This document shows positions 26,254 through 33,911 of a stretch of DNA of 64,000 bases, one piece after another. Source of the DNA: CAVPTL01 sp963794415. Its GTDB lineage: Bacteria > Actinomycetota > Thermoleophilia > Gaiellales > JAICJC01. The stretch's first letter is position 1. The number at the start of each line of letters is the position of its first letter. A program made the translations under genes and the position numbers. The DNA lies in the NCBI GenBank assembly GCA_963794415.1, contig CAWCDI010000004.1, forward strand, positions 372,001-436,000, read 5' to 3'. The notes under the pieces were generated by a model. That model saw only the letters and a list, made by a program, of their open reading frames with translations, was not told the DNA's origin and searched no databases.

Positions 26254-26603
26254 ACCTCTTCGCGCACGTCGCCCGTCACGCTGACGCCCACGGTGCGGAT
26301 GCTCGCCTGCGGACGTTGATCCTCGACCAGCATCCAGTCCTCCGCGACCAGCCGCGCCCAGCCAGCCTTCAGGTAGGTGATGGGTAGGGCACTCAGCGCA
26401 GCCACGACCGGCGCAGCCAGGGTGCATGCCCCGTCTTCGTTGCAGGCCAGCAGTGTGGCCGTCGCCGCGTCCTTGGCGCAGCGGTCAAGCTCCCTCGACC
26501 GCCAGACCGCGCGCAGCACGGGTTCCATGCGCCAGACGCTCGGCTGCTCGGTGGCGCGTGGTGCCTGCTGATCGGTTCCTACCGGGTGCGTGCTGGTCGC
26601 CAT
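26175..26603 (-). CDS. winged-helix DNA-binding protein (replication initiator or regulator)
   Basis: A 142-residue protein with a winged-helix-like core at about residues 35-95: a DAATATLLACNEDGACTL helix/turn, an AAPVVAALSALPITYLKAGWARL recognition region, and a wing (MLVEDQRP). This pattern is common in plasmid and phage replication proteins and MarR-like regulators. The last 25 residues are encoded by the palindromic iterons. It is the first gene of the minus-strand operon. Confidence 0.6.
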   Translation of the reverse strand: MATSTHPVGTDQQAPRATEQPSVWRMEPVLRAVWRSRELDRCAKDAATATLLACNEDGACTLAAPVVAALSALPITYLKAGWARLVAEDWMLVEDQRPQASIRTVGVSVTGDVREEVIGQRADRLGTDQTINRSAGRPIGRG

Positions 26604-26955
26604 CTCGAAAACCTCTGGGTGTAGTGAGTGAGCACGGGAGCCGACCGCCGCCCACTACAGTCAGCGGTCGGCCCGTGCCTTGAACTGACGCCCGGCCTAG
26701 GTGTCAGGTGTCTGCGCTCGCCAGAACGCAGAAATGCCATCCAGCTACGACCCTGGACGGCACGATGTGAAGACTCTGGAAGTCGTAGTCACGTCGTAGC
26801 CCAGCTGGCGGCTGGTGTCGTGCGGACAGCTGGCGCTGTCGTCCCCTTGCAAGTTACGCGCAGGGCTGTCGGGGTTACTCCCTTGCGAGTTAGTCGTGGG
26901 GCTGTCGGCGTTAGCCCCTCCCCATTACAGCGGGAAGCGGCGCAAGTTCCCCCTG

Positions 26956-27090
26956 CACCTTAGCGCTGGCGTGGTAGCCCAAAACCGCGCTGCCCCTCTG
27001 CACCTTAGCGCTGAACGACCGCCCCAAAACCGCGCTGTCCCTCTTCACCTTAGCGCTGATGCTAGGACTCAAAACGGGGCGAGCGGCCTG
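26956..27090. repeat. three tandem 45-bp repeats
   Basis: Copies start at 26956, 27001 and 27046, each beginning CACCTTAGCGCT and followed 13 bases later by CAAAAC. The first two copies are the most alike. They end about 30 bp from the attR core. The 45-bp unit is a multiple of three, but the region is not convincingly coding. Confidence 0.85.
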
Positions 27091-27118
27091 GATGCCATGC
27101 ACAAGGGTGCCGACAACG

Positions 27119-27121
27119 AAC
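27119..27121. other. attR crossover core (AAC)
   Basis: Right junction. Sequence from AAC onward (AACGGCGCCGGGAAGTCG) continues the Walker A codons of the ABC ATPase exactly where the left fragment stops. attP reconstructed from the element ends is the sequence before 27119 joined to AAC and then the sequence after 17003. Confidence 0.85.
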
Positions 27122-27970
27122 GGCGCCGGGAAGTCGACGGCGGTGAAAGTGCTCACCACGCTGGCCCAGGCCGACTCGGGCACCGCGACCGTGGCCGGCA
27201 AGGACGTGCGGTCGCAGGCCTCGCAGGTGCGGCACCTCATCGGCGTCGTGGCGCAGAAGTCGGGGGTCGATCGCGAGCTGACCGGCCGCGAGAACCTGCG
27301 GCTCCAGGCCCAGATCTTCGGGATGGGCAAGAACGAGGCCGGCGCCCGCATCGACGAGCTGCTCGCCCAGTTCGGGCTGGTAGACGCCGGCGACCGGCTC
27401 ACGCGCGGCTACTCCGGCGGCATGCAGCGGCGGCTGGACATCGCAACCGCGCTCGTCCACCGGCCCGAGGTGCTCTTCATGGACGAGCCCACCACCGGCC
27501 TCGATCCCGAGGTGCGAGCCGGGATGTGGATCGAGATCGCGCGGCTCGCGAAGGAGGAGGGCATCACGGTGCTCCTCACCACGCACTACCTCGAGGAGGC
27601 CGACAACCTGGCCGCGAACCTCGCGATCGTTGACAAGGGCCGGGTCGTGATCGAGGGCACGCCCGAGCAGCTGAAGGGCGAGCTGCACGGCGACGCGATC
27701 CACGCCGAGCTGACCGAGCCGGCCGATCCCGCCGCGATCGACGCCGCGCTCGCGGGGGTCGCGGGCGTGCAGGAGGTGAGCCTCGAGGGCCGGCGCGTGC
27801 GCGCCCGGGTCGCCAACGGCGCGACCGCGGTGCCGGCGGTGCTGGCGGCACTCGAATCGGCCGGGATGGTGGTGGCCTCGGTCACCGTCTCGCGGCCGTC
27901 GCTCGACGACGTGTACCTGCGGCACACGGGCCGCTCGTTCGGCGACGCCGACGCGGGAGGCGAGGCGTGA
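27122..27970 (+). pseudogene. ABC transporter ATPase, 3' fragment (codons 43-324)
   Basis: It carries the rest of a DrrA-type ATPase: GAGKST of Walker A, the signature YSGGMQRRLDIA, Walker B VLFMDEPTTGLDP, the H-loop TTHYLEEA, and the C-terminal domain. In the interrupted state an ATG at 27059 or 27092 in the element is in frame and would give a protein with an element-encoded leader replacing the first 41 residues, including the A-loop region. Such a protein is unlikely to be a normal ATPase. It overlaps the permease gene by 4 bp. Confidence 0.9.
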
Positions 27971-28740
27971 TCGCGCTTCGGCAGTCGTGGATCATGACCC
28001 ACCGCGGGCTCCTCTCGCTCATCCGGCAGCCGTGGTGGATCGCGATCAGCCTGGTGCAGCCCATCATCTGGCTGCTGCTCTACGGCGCGCTCTTCAAGCG
28101 GGTGGTGGACATCCCCGGGTTCCACTCCACGTCGTACATCCAGTTCCTCGTGCCGGGCGTGGTGATGATGACGGCGCTGTTCGGCTCCGGCTGGGGCGGG
28201 ATGGGCCTTCTGAACGACATCGAGCGCGGCGTGGTCGACCGGTTCCTGATGGCGCCGGTGCACCGTGGCTCGATCATCGCGGGGCGGATCCTGCAGAACG
28301 TGATCTCCATCGTGATCCAGTCGATCATCATCGTGGTGCTCGCGCTGATCGTCGGGGCAAGCTTCCCCAACGGCGTGCTCGGCATCGTCGTGATGATCTT
28401 CCTGGGGGCGCTCCTGGGCTCGTCGTTCGGCGCGATCTCCAACGGCATCGCCCTCCTGGCGCGGCGCGAGGAGACGCTGATCGCGGTGATGAACTTCATG
28501 CTGCTGCCGCTCACGTTCCTCTCGGCGGCGTTCATGCAGCAGGATCTGATGCCGGGCTGGATGCAGTCAACGGCGTCGTTCAACCCGGTCAACTGGGCCG
28601 TCACGGCCGGCCGCGCGGCGGTGCTGCCCAACACGGACTGGACGATGGTGGCCCAGAAGACCGGGCTCCTGCTGGTGCTGCTGGTGGTGTGCAGCGTCTT
28701 CGCGACGCGGGCGTTCCACTCGTATCAGCGCTCGGTGTGA
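27967..28740 (+). CDS. ABC-2-type export permease (DrrB-like)
   Basis: A 257-residue membrane protein with about six hydrophobic segments and the ABC-2 family centre (FGSGWGGMGLLNDIERGVVDRFLMAPV). With the split ATPase upstream it would form an exporter for a drug, lipid or polysaccharide precursor. While the element is inserted its ATPase partner is broken, so the transporter should be inactive. Confidence 0.92.
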   Translation: MIALRQSWIMTHRGLLSLIRQPWWIAISLVQPIIWLLLYGALFKRVVDIPGFHSTSYIQFLVPGVVMMTALFGSGWGGMGLLNDIERGVVDRFLMAPVHRGSIIAGRILQNVISIVIQSIIIVVLALIVGASFPNGVLGIVVMIFLGALLGSSFGAISNGIALLARREETLIAVMNFMLLPLTFLSAAFMQQDLMPGWMQSTASFNPVNWAVTAGRAAVLPNTDWTMVAQKTGLLLVLLVVCSVFATRAFHSYQRSV

Positions 28741-28779
28741 CCGGTGCAGAGAAGGTGCCACGCACCCTCTCTGCACCGG
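28741..28779. terminator. hairpin between convergent genes
   Basis: A nearly perfect inverted repeat: CCGGTGCAGAGA and TCTCTGCACCGG flank an inner GGTGC/GCACC stem. It lacks a T run. It lies directly after the ABC permease stop and before the convergent carbonic anhydrase, and its core resembles the GGTGCC-N-GGCACC family. Confidence 0.7.
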
Positions 28780-28799
28780 CCCGCGCTGCTCCTGCGGTG

Positions 28800-29294
28800 C
28801 TAGGCGGTGACCTCGCGGAGCTTGCCCGTCTCGACCTCGTAGATGAACCCGCGCACGGAGTCCTTCTTCGGGATGAACGGGCTCGACTGGATCCGCTTCA
28901 GCGACTGCCTCACGTCCAGGTCCAGGTCGGAGAACGCCTCGGCCGCCCACTCCGGCTTGATGCCGGTGTCCTCGAGGATCGACGCCTTGAACTCGTCGTC
29001 GGTGAAGGTCAGCATGCCGCAGTCGGTGTGATGGATCAGGATGATCTCCTCGGTGCCGAGCAGCCGCTGGCTGATGGCGAGCGAGCGGATCTCGTCGTCG
29101 GTGATCACGCCGCCGGCGTTTCGGATGACGTGGGCGTCACCCTCCTCGAGCCCCAGCAGGCCGTACGCGTTCAGCCGGGCATCCATGCAGGCGACGATGG
29201 CGACCTTGCGCCCAGGGGGCATCGGCAGCTCGCCCTTGTCGAACGACGCCTCGTAGGTCTTCGCGTTCTGGAGCAACTCATCTGTAACAGACAT
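28800..29294 (-). CDS. beta-class carbonic anhydrase (copy 1)
   Basis: A 164-residue short beta-carbonic anhydrase. Zinc ligands are C36, H89 and C92, with the D38-R40 dyad in CMDAR. It hydrates CO2 to bicarbonate in the cytosol. It lies 49 bp from a closely similar paralogue in the same orientation (identical ligand spacing), indicating tandem duplication. Confidence 0.92.
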   Translation of the reverse strand: MSVTDELLQNAKTYEASFDKGELPMPPGRKVAIVACMDARLNAYGLLGLEEGDAHVIRNAGGVITDDEIRSLAISQRLLGTEEIILIHHTDCGMLTFTDDEFKASILEDTGIKPEWAAEAFSDLDLDVRQSLKRIQSSPFIPKKDSVRGFIYEVETGKLREVTA

Positions 29295-29343
29295 TCACGT
29301 CCCCGATCTCTTCGGAAGTAGTTGAGCTTCCGGAAAAGTACAC

Positions 29344-29841
29344 CTAATCGGTGGGGATCTCGCGAAGTGTGCCGTTGCTCACGTCGTAGACGAACCCGCG
29401 CACCGAGTCGCGGTGCGGGATGAAGGGGCTCTTGGTGACCCGTGCGATCGAGCGGCGCACGTCGGCGTCGAGGTCGCTCAGCGAGGTGGCGTCCCAGTGC
29501 GGGCGGAAGCCCGTGTCCGCCTCGATGGCGTCCTCGAACTCGCCCTCGGAGAAGTTGATCATGCCGCAGTCGGTGTGCTTGATGACGATGATCTCCCTCG
29601 TGCCCATCAGCCGCTGGCTGATCGCAAGCGCGCGGATCTCGTCGTCGGTCACCACGCCGCCGGCGTTGCGAATCAGGTGCGCGTCGCCCTCCGCCAGCCC
29701 GAAGAGGCGGTGGGGATCGACCCGCGCATCCATGCAGGTCACGATCGCGACCTTGCGGCGCGGCGCGCGCGGCTGATCGCCGTGATCGAACTGCTCGGCG
29801 TAGCGCCGCGCGTTCACCAGGAGCTGGTCGGTGATCGACAT
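29344..29841 (-). CDS. beta-class carbonic anhydrase (copy 2)
   Basis: A 165-residue paralogue of the gene downstream, with C36, D38, R40, H89 and C92 at the same positions and the shared VRGFVYDV C-terminal segment. The ATG at 29841 is chosen; a TTG three codons earlier is possible. Its start is 18 bp from the divergent HAD gene. Confidence 0.92.
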   Translation of the reverse strand: MSITDQLLVNARRYAEQFDHGDQPRAPRRKVAIVTCMDARVDPHRLFGLAEGDAHLIRNAGGVVTDDEIRALAISQRLMGTREIIVIKHTDCGMINFSEGEFEDAIEADTGFRPHWDATSLSDLDADVRRSIARVTKSPFIPHRDSVRGFVYDVSNGTLREIPTD

Positions 29842-29859
29842 CGCGGTCAAGATACCCCG

Positions 29860-30426
29860 ATGCAGAGCGTGCGCGCAGTGATCATCGACCTCGACGGCGT
29901 GGTCAGGTTCTGGCCGAAGCCCGAGCCAGACGCGCTGGCGCGTGCTGCGTTCGAGCCTCAGCTGCTGCGGCTGGTGACCACCGGCGCGATCACCGACGAC
30001 GAGTGGCGGCGGCGCATCGCGGCGGCGATCGGCTCGCCCGAGACCGTCGCGGCCTGGAGCGCCCAGCGCGCCTTCGCCGACCCCGCGATGGTGGCGCTGG
30101 TCACCGAGCTCCGCGCCAGGGTGCCCGTGGTGGCGCTGACCAACGCGACCGACCGGCTCGATGCCGATCTACGCGAGGCGGGCCTCGCGGAACTCTTCGA
30201 CGCCGTGGTGAACTCCTCGGTGGTGGGGGCGGCCAAGCCCGATCGGGCGGCGTTCGAGGCGGCGGTCGCGCTCACCGGCGTGCCGGCCTCGGCCTGCGCC
30301 TTCATCGACGACACGCCCGGCCACGTCGATGCTGCCCGTGCCCTTGGCATGACGGGCATCGTGCACGAGAGCGCCGCGCAGACCCGGGCCCGGCTAGCGG
30401 GCGTACTGCTCTCCCCACTCGCGTAG
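29860..30426 (+). CDS. HAD-superfamily hydrolase
   Basis: A 188-residue HAD phosphatase-like protein. Motif I is DLDGV (D10/D12), motif II LTNATD, motif III a Lys in AKPDRAAF, and motif IV FIDDTPGHV. The reduced cap suggests a small-molecule phosphatase; substrate unknown. Its 3' end overlaps the convergent HxlR gene by 33 bp. Confidence 0.9.
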   Translation: MQSVRAVIIDLDGVVRFWPKPEPDALARAAFEPQLLRLVTTGAITDDEWRRRIAAAIGSPETVAAWSAQRAFADPAMVALVTELRARVPVVALTNATDRLDADLREAGLAELFDAVVNSSVVGAAKPDRAAFEAAVALTGVPASACAFIDDTPGHVDAARALGMTGIVHESAAQTRARLAGVLLSPLA

Positions 30427-30726
30427 GGCGCCGAGGATCGGCGCGAGCTGCTTGCCGGCGTCGGTCAGCAGGTACTCGTCGCGCGGAGGGTGCTCGCTGT
30501 AGCGGCGGCGCGTGATCACGCCGCCCTCCTCCAGCTTGCGCAGCCGCGCCGTGAGCGTCTCGCGCGGCGCTCCGGTGTTCTTGCGGATGTCGTTGAACCG
30601 CAGCACGCCGAAGTTCAGCTCGCGGATGACGAGGAGCGACCACCGATCGCCGATGAGCTCGAGCGCGTCGGCCACGCCGCACACCCGGGGAGCGTTCCTC
30701 ACAGTAGGTTCGATGTTCGAACTCAT
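30394..30726 (-). CDS. HxlR-family transcriptional regulator
   Basis: A 110-residue winged-helix regulator with the family signature (CGVADALELIGDRWSLLVIREL, then FNDIRKNTGAPRETLTARLRKLE and ITRRRYSEHPPRDEYLLTDAG). The ATG at 30726 is chosen over an upstream in-frame start. It is divergent from an MFS exporter, which it most likely represses in response to a compound the exporter removes. Confidence 0.92.
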   Translation of the reverse strand: MSSNIEPTVRNAPRVCGVADALELIGDRWSLLVIRELNFGVLRFNDIRKNTGAPRETLTARLRKLEEGGVITRRRYSEHPPRDEYLLTDAGKQLAPILGALREWGEQYAR

Positions 30727-30744
30727 TGTGCTATCGTAGCGCAA
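30726..30744. promoter_or_regulatory. palindromic operator candidate for the HxlR regulator
   Basis: TTGTGCTATCGTAGCGCAA is a 19-bp inverted repeat with one mismatch, overlapping the regulator's start codon and lying about 40 bp before the divergent MFS gene. Position and symmetry suit autoregulation and control of the exporter. Confidence 0.55.
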
Positions 30745-30781
30745 CCAAAGTAAGTCCGAAAATCGAACCGAGGTGGTCGCC

Positions 30782-32191
30782 ATGCGAAGAGATGGTCAGG
30801 TCAACCCCACTGCGCTCCTGCTCATCCTGTGCGCCGCCACCTTCATGAGCACCCTCGACCTGTTCATCGTGAACGTCGGCCTGCGCGCCATCGGCGAGGA
30901 CGTCGGCGCCGCCGCGCTCTCCAATCTGAGCTGGGTGCTGAACGCCTACGCCATCGTCTTCGCGGCCCTCCTGGTGCCGGCCGGCCGGCTGGCCGACCGC
31001 TACGGCAACAAGTGGGGCTTCATGTTCGGGCTCGCCGCGTTCTCGCTCGCAAGCCTCGGCTGCGCCCTCTCGAGCGACCTCTGGGTGATCGTCGGCATGC
31101 GCTGCCTCCAGGCAGTCGGCGCCGCCGCGCTCGTGCCCACGAGCCTCGGCCTGATCCTCACCGCCATCCCGCTCGAGCGGCGCAAGCACTCCATCCAGAT
31201 CTGGGCGGTGAGCGGCTCGCTCGGCGCCGCCGCAGGCCCCGCGCTCGGGGGCCTTCTGGTGCAGCTCTCGTGGCGATCGATCTTCCTGCTGAACGTCCCG
31301 ATCGGCATCGCCGCGTTCGCCGCCGCGGCCGTGCTCGCCCCTGATCTGCGCCACAAGATGGAGGCACGCCTGCCCGACCTGCTGGGCGGCCTCCTCATGA
31401 TCCTCGCCATCGGCTCGCTCTCGCTCGGCCTGGTCAAGGGCCCCGAGTGGGGCTGGACGTCCGACCGCACGCTGGCCGCCTTCGCCCTGAGCGCCGTCAC
31501 TCTGGCGTGGTTCGTCTTCCGCTCGCTGCGAAGCGAGGTGCCGGTGGTCGATCCCAAGCTCTTCCACCACCCCGACTTCACGTGGGCCAACATCTCGATC
31601 ACCATCTTCTCGGTGGCGTTCGGCATGCAGCTCCTCGGGCTGGTCCTCTGGCTGCAGGAGGGCTGGGGCTGGTCGGCACTCGAGACCGGCCTGGGCATCG
31701 CCCCCGGACCCGTGATGGTGTCGGTCACCGCCATCGGCCTTCGGCGCTACACCGCGAAGTTTCCCGCCGGGCGCGTGGCCGCAGCCGGAGCGCTCCTGAT
31801 GGCGGCGTGCGACGTCTGGATCGCCATGTCGCTCACCGCCAGCCCCGACTACCTGCGCGAGATCCTGCCGGCCTGGCTGATGGCAGGCGCCGGGGTTGGG
31901 CTCACGCTGCCGACGATCATCGCGGCCGGCACCGCCGGGCTCGCAGCGCACCAGACCTCCACCGGCAGCGCCGTGGTGCAGATGAGCCGCCAGATCGGAT
32001 CGGTGCTGGGAGTCTCGATCCTGGTCGTCATCCTGGGATCGGCCGCCGCGCCCCAGCTCTCGAGCTTCGTGGACGCGTGGTGGTGGGCTGCGGGCCTCGC
32101 CGCCGTCGCCGCGGTCTCGGCGCTCCCGCTCGCGTCACGGCGCCGGATCGCCCGCCAGGCCACGGCTACCCTGAAGAACCAGCCCACCTGA
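30782..32191 (+). CDS. MFS drug exporter (DHA2/EmrB-QacA type)
   Basis: A 469-residue transporter with about 13-14 hydrophobic segments. The first helix carries FMSTLDLFIVNVGL, matching the LDxTIVNVAL motif of EmrB/QacA proton-drug antiporters, and LVPAGRLADRYGNKWGF is motif A. The ATG at 30782 is used; a GTG at 30773 is also possible. Divergent from the HxlR regulator; followed 23 bp later by a DUF427 gene. Confidence 0.92.
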   Translation: MRRDGQVNPTALLLILCAATFMSTLDLFIVNVGLRAIGEDVGAAALSNLSWVLNAYAIVFAALLVPAGRLADRYGNKWGFMFGLAAFSLASLGCALSSDLWVIVGMRCLQAVGAAALVPTSLGLILTAIPLERRKHSIQIWAVSGSLGAAAGPALGGLLVQLSWRSIFLLNVPIGIAAFAAAAVLAPDLRHKMEARLPDLLGGLLMILAIGSLSLGLVKGPEWGWTSDRTLAAFALSAVTLAWFVFRSLRSEVPVVDPKLFHHPDFTWANISITIFSVAFGMQLLGLVLWLQEGWGWSALETGLGIAPGPVMVSVTAIGLRRYTAKFPAGRVAAAGALLMAACDVWIAMSLTASPDYLREILPAWLMAGAGVGLTLPTIIAAGTAGLAAHQTSTGSAVVQMSRQIGSVLGVSILVVILGSAAAPQLSSFVDAWWWAAGLAAVAAVSALPLASRRRIARQATATLKNQPT

Positions 32192-32214
32192 AAATCGCCA
32201 AGAGGAGCACGACC

Positions 32215-32595
32215 ATGAGCTCGACTTCCGAACGCCCGGTGCTGACGCCGTCGGCCGATCACCCCATCACCATCACGCCGACCGAGGGCGAGGTCGTGGT
32301 GCACGCGGGCGGTGTCGAGATCGCCCGCTCCCGTAGCGCGCTCTCCCTGGCGGAGGCGGCGTATCCGGTGGTGCAGTACATCCCGGTCGCCGACCTCGAC
32401 CCGGCAGTGGTGCGCAGCTCGGACACCTCCACGTACTGCCCGTACAAGGGCGACGCGTCGTACTCCAGCGTGGAGACCCCGGAAGGCACGGTCACCGACG
32501 CCGTCTGGTTCTACGAAGAGCCGTATCCCGCCGTGGGCGAGATCGCCGGGCACGTCGCGTTCTACGCCGACCGGGTGGACGTCACCGTCAGCTGA
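32215..32595 (+). CDS. DUF427-domain protein
   Basis: A 126-residue small beta-barrel protein with the DUF427 features VVQYIPVADLDP, STYCPYKGDASY and AVWFYEEPYPAVGEIAGHVAFY. AAGAGGAG precedes the ATG. The family occurs widely in actinobacteria and has no firmly established biochemical role. Probably co-transcribed with the MFS exporter. Confidence 0.9.
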   Translation: MSSTSERPVLTPSADHPITITPTEGEVVVHAGGVEIARSRSALSLAEAAYPVVQYIPVADLDPAVVRSSDTSTYCPYKGDASYSSVETPEGTVTDAVWFYEEPYPAVGEIAGHVAFYADRVDVTVS

Positions 32596-32597
32596 AT

Positions 32598-32882
32598 TCA
32601 GGGCCCGTTGTAGGTCTTGCCCGTCATCGAGCTGGTGTGCCCATCGGCCTCGCGCTCTGCGAGCCGCTCGCCGGCAAGCGCCGCGTAATCGTCGTCGGCG
32701 ACATCCGCCTGCACGAGGGCGAAGCGAAGGAGCGCCGCCACGCCGACCACCACGCACCCGAACCGCAGCACGCTCGACCCGAGCTGCAGCGCAACCGGCA
32801 CGATGATCAGCGCCAGGCCGACGAGCAGGAAGACGAGCGCCTGAAGGCTGGGCTGATGCAGGTATCGGCGTCTCAGGGTCAT
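32598..32882 (-). CDS. small membrane protein
   Basis: A 94-residue protein with two hydrophobic segments (LQALVFLLVGLALIIVPVAL and FGCVVVGVAALLRFAL) and a polar C-terminus. The start at 32882 is preferred because the upstream extension runs back into the palindromic repeat. Function unknown. Confidence 0.6.
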   Translation of the reverse strand: MTLRRRYLHQPSLQALVFLLVGLALIIVPVALQLGSSVLRFGCVVVGVAALLRFALVQADVADDDYAALAGERLAEREADGHTSSMTGKTYNGP

Positions 32883-32908
32883 GAAAGTGTCATTCGCCAC
32901 TGTACCGC

Positions 32909-32937
32909 GAATAAAAGGTGCCTGGCACCTTTTATTC
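32909..32937. repeat. 29-bp perfect palindrome with GGTGCC-N-GGCACC core
   Basis: Perfect 14-bp arms around one base (GAATAAAAGGTGCC and its complement), located between a small membrane-protein gene and tRNA-Ser. The core and the TATTCA on its right also occur at 57769-57795, so this is a dispersed repeat family. Confidence 0.85.
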
Positions 32938-32957
32938 ACGGCTGAGATCCCCGGCCA

Positions 32958-33047
32958 CGGAGAGGGCGGGATTCGAACCCGCGAATGAGGAAACCCCCAT
33001 TACGCGATTTCCAGTCGCGCTCCTTAAGCCAACTCGGACACCTCTCC
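32958..33047 (-). tRNA. tRNA-Ser (anticodon GGA)
   Basis: A 90-nt tRNA: acceptor stem GGAGAGG pairs with CCTCTCC, the anticodon loop CTGGAAA gives anticodon GGA (codons UCC/UCU), a long class II variable arm follows, and the T loop is GGTTCGAATCC. The CCA end is not encoded. The integrative element did not use this tRNA. Confidence 0.95.
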
Positions 33048-33129
33048 AGGTCAGGCAAGTATGCCATCCACTTGCCACCGACCGCCCGGTTCGGCGAAAC
33101 TGCAGCCTCCCACACCGAATCGAGCGAGC

Positions 33130-33564
33130 ATGCCTGACGAACGAATCGAGATCCTCCGCAAGGTCTCCCTCTTCGAAGACCTTTCCGACAAAGAGCTGAA
33201 GGCCGTGGCCAATGCGACCAAGGAGCGCCGCTACGACACCGGCGACGTGATCGTGAGCGAGGGTGAAAGCGGCGTCGGCTTCTTCGTGATCGGCGACGGC
33301 ACCGCCCGCGTCGAGGCCAAGGGCAGCCGCGTCGCGACGCTCGCGCCGGGCGCGTCATTCGGCGAGGTCGCCCTGCTCGACGACCAGGCCGGCCGCCGCA
33401 CGGCATCGGTGATCGCCGAGTCGCAGCTGATCGTCTACGGGCTCACCTCGTGGCAGTTCACGCCGCTTCTGAAAGAGCACCCCGAGCTTGCGGTGAAGAT
33501 CGCCAAGAGCCTTGCCCGAACGCTCCGCGAGACGCAGGAGCGCGCAGCAGCCGCCGAGTCGTGA
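33130..33564 (+). CDS. cyclic nucleotide-binding domain protein
   Basis: A 144-residue stand-alone cNMP-binding domain: ILRKVSLFEDLSDKEL at the start, DVIVSEGESGVGFFVIGDG, and the phosphate-binding cassette FGEVALLDDQAGRRTAS with Glu and Arg in place. It has no HTH or catalytic domain, so it probably signals through a partner protein. Confidence 0.9.
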   Translation: MPDERIEILRKVSLFEDLSDKELKAVANATKERRYDTGDVIVSEGESGVGFFVIGDGTARVEAKGSRVATLAPGASFGEVALLDDQAGRRTASVIAESQLIVYGLTSWQFTPLLKEHPELAVKIAKSLARTLRETQERAAAAES

Positions 33565-33587
33565 GCGCTCCTGCTAGCATGGCCCGC

Positions 33588-33860
33588 GACCGTGCTAAGC
33601 GGGGGGCTAGCGGTACCCTGTAACCGGCAATCCGCTCTAGCCGGGCCGAATTCCCATCCGAGGGGTGAAGAGTTCGGGAACGGGTTTGTGCGTTCGGTGT
33701 TGATCGCCAGGTCCCGCGCAACGGAGGCTTGCGAACCGCGTCAGGTCCGGAAGGAAGCAGCGCTAAGCAATGTTCTCTGGGTGCCGCGGGTTAGCCTGGC
33801 AGGAGCCTGCGTCACGGACACCACCCGGGTTTACCGCCACAGAGATGGGTGCACGGTCAC
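33588..33860 (+). ncRNA. ffs: SRP RNA, long bacterial form with Alu domain
   Basis: The S-domain apex GTCAGGTCCGGAAGGAAGCAGC is at about 33740-33762, and the 5' part (GTGCTAAGCGGGGGGCTAGCGG, CTGTAACC, CCGCTCTAGC) matches the Alu domain of Bacillus-type 6S-like SRP RNA. The 3' end (GGTGCACGGTC) pairs with the 5' GACCGTGC. It guides membrane-protein targeting with Ffh. It sits directly upstream of dnaX, a common order in Gram-positive bacteria. Ends are accurate to a few bases. Confidence 0.93.
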
Positions 33861-33911
33861 CTCTCCACCCTGCAGAACCTGTCGCCCCGCGACAGATAAG
33901 CTGCGTCTCTG

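Larger units (their letters stand above)
17004..27121. mobile_element. 10,118-bp serine-integrase element with capsid and portal genes
   Basis: Integrative element inserted in an ABC ATPase gene. On the plus strand from the left end are the integrase, a small coupled ORF and a cassette of exported proteins; a terminator ends this half at about 20.77 kb. On the minus strand, read from the right end, are a winged-helix protein, a small acidic protein, an HExxH protein, the capsid, HNH nuclease, portal and five small genes. No terminase, maturation protease, head-tail connector, tail, holin or lysin gene is evident. The size and content resemble a capsid-encoding phage satellite or a reduced prophage. 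The capsid lies upstream of the portal, the reverse of the usual order. Confidence 0.9.
26604..27121. other. non-coding right end of the element with direct repeats
   Basis: About 520 bp between the winged-helix gene and attR. It holds a 36-bp-period direct repeat (26845-26912, CCTTGC-R-AGTTA and GGGCTGTCGG copies) and a 45-bp-period tandem repeat (26956-27090). No convincing gene is present. It probably contains the promoter of the minus-strand operon, integrase-arm or directionality sites, or a replication origin. Confidence 0.7.

Noticed and set aside
26628..26963. Plus-strand frames in the right-end non-coding region
   Set aside because: They run through the direct repeats, lack ribosome-binding sites and have no protein-like features.
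17004..27121. Complete prophage or gene transfer agent
   Set aside because: Terminase, connectors, tail and lysis genes are not found in any frame, and a serine integrase with precise att junctions argues against a gene transfer agent.
32958..33047. tRNA-Ser as an integration site for a mobile element
   Set aside because: No integrase or duplicated tRNA 3' end is nearby; the only integrase found acts at the ABC ATPase gene.
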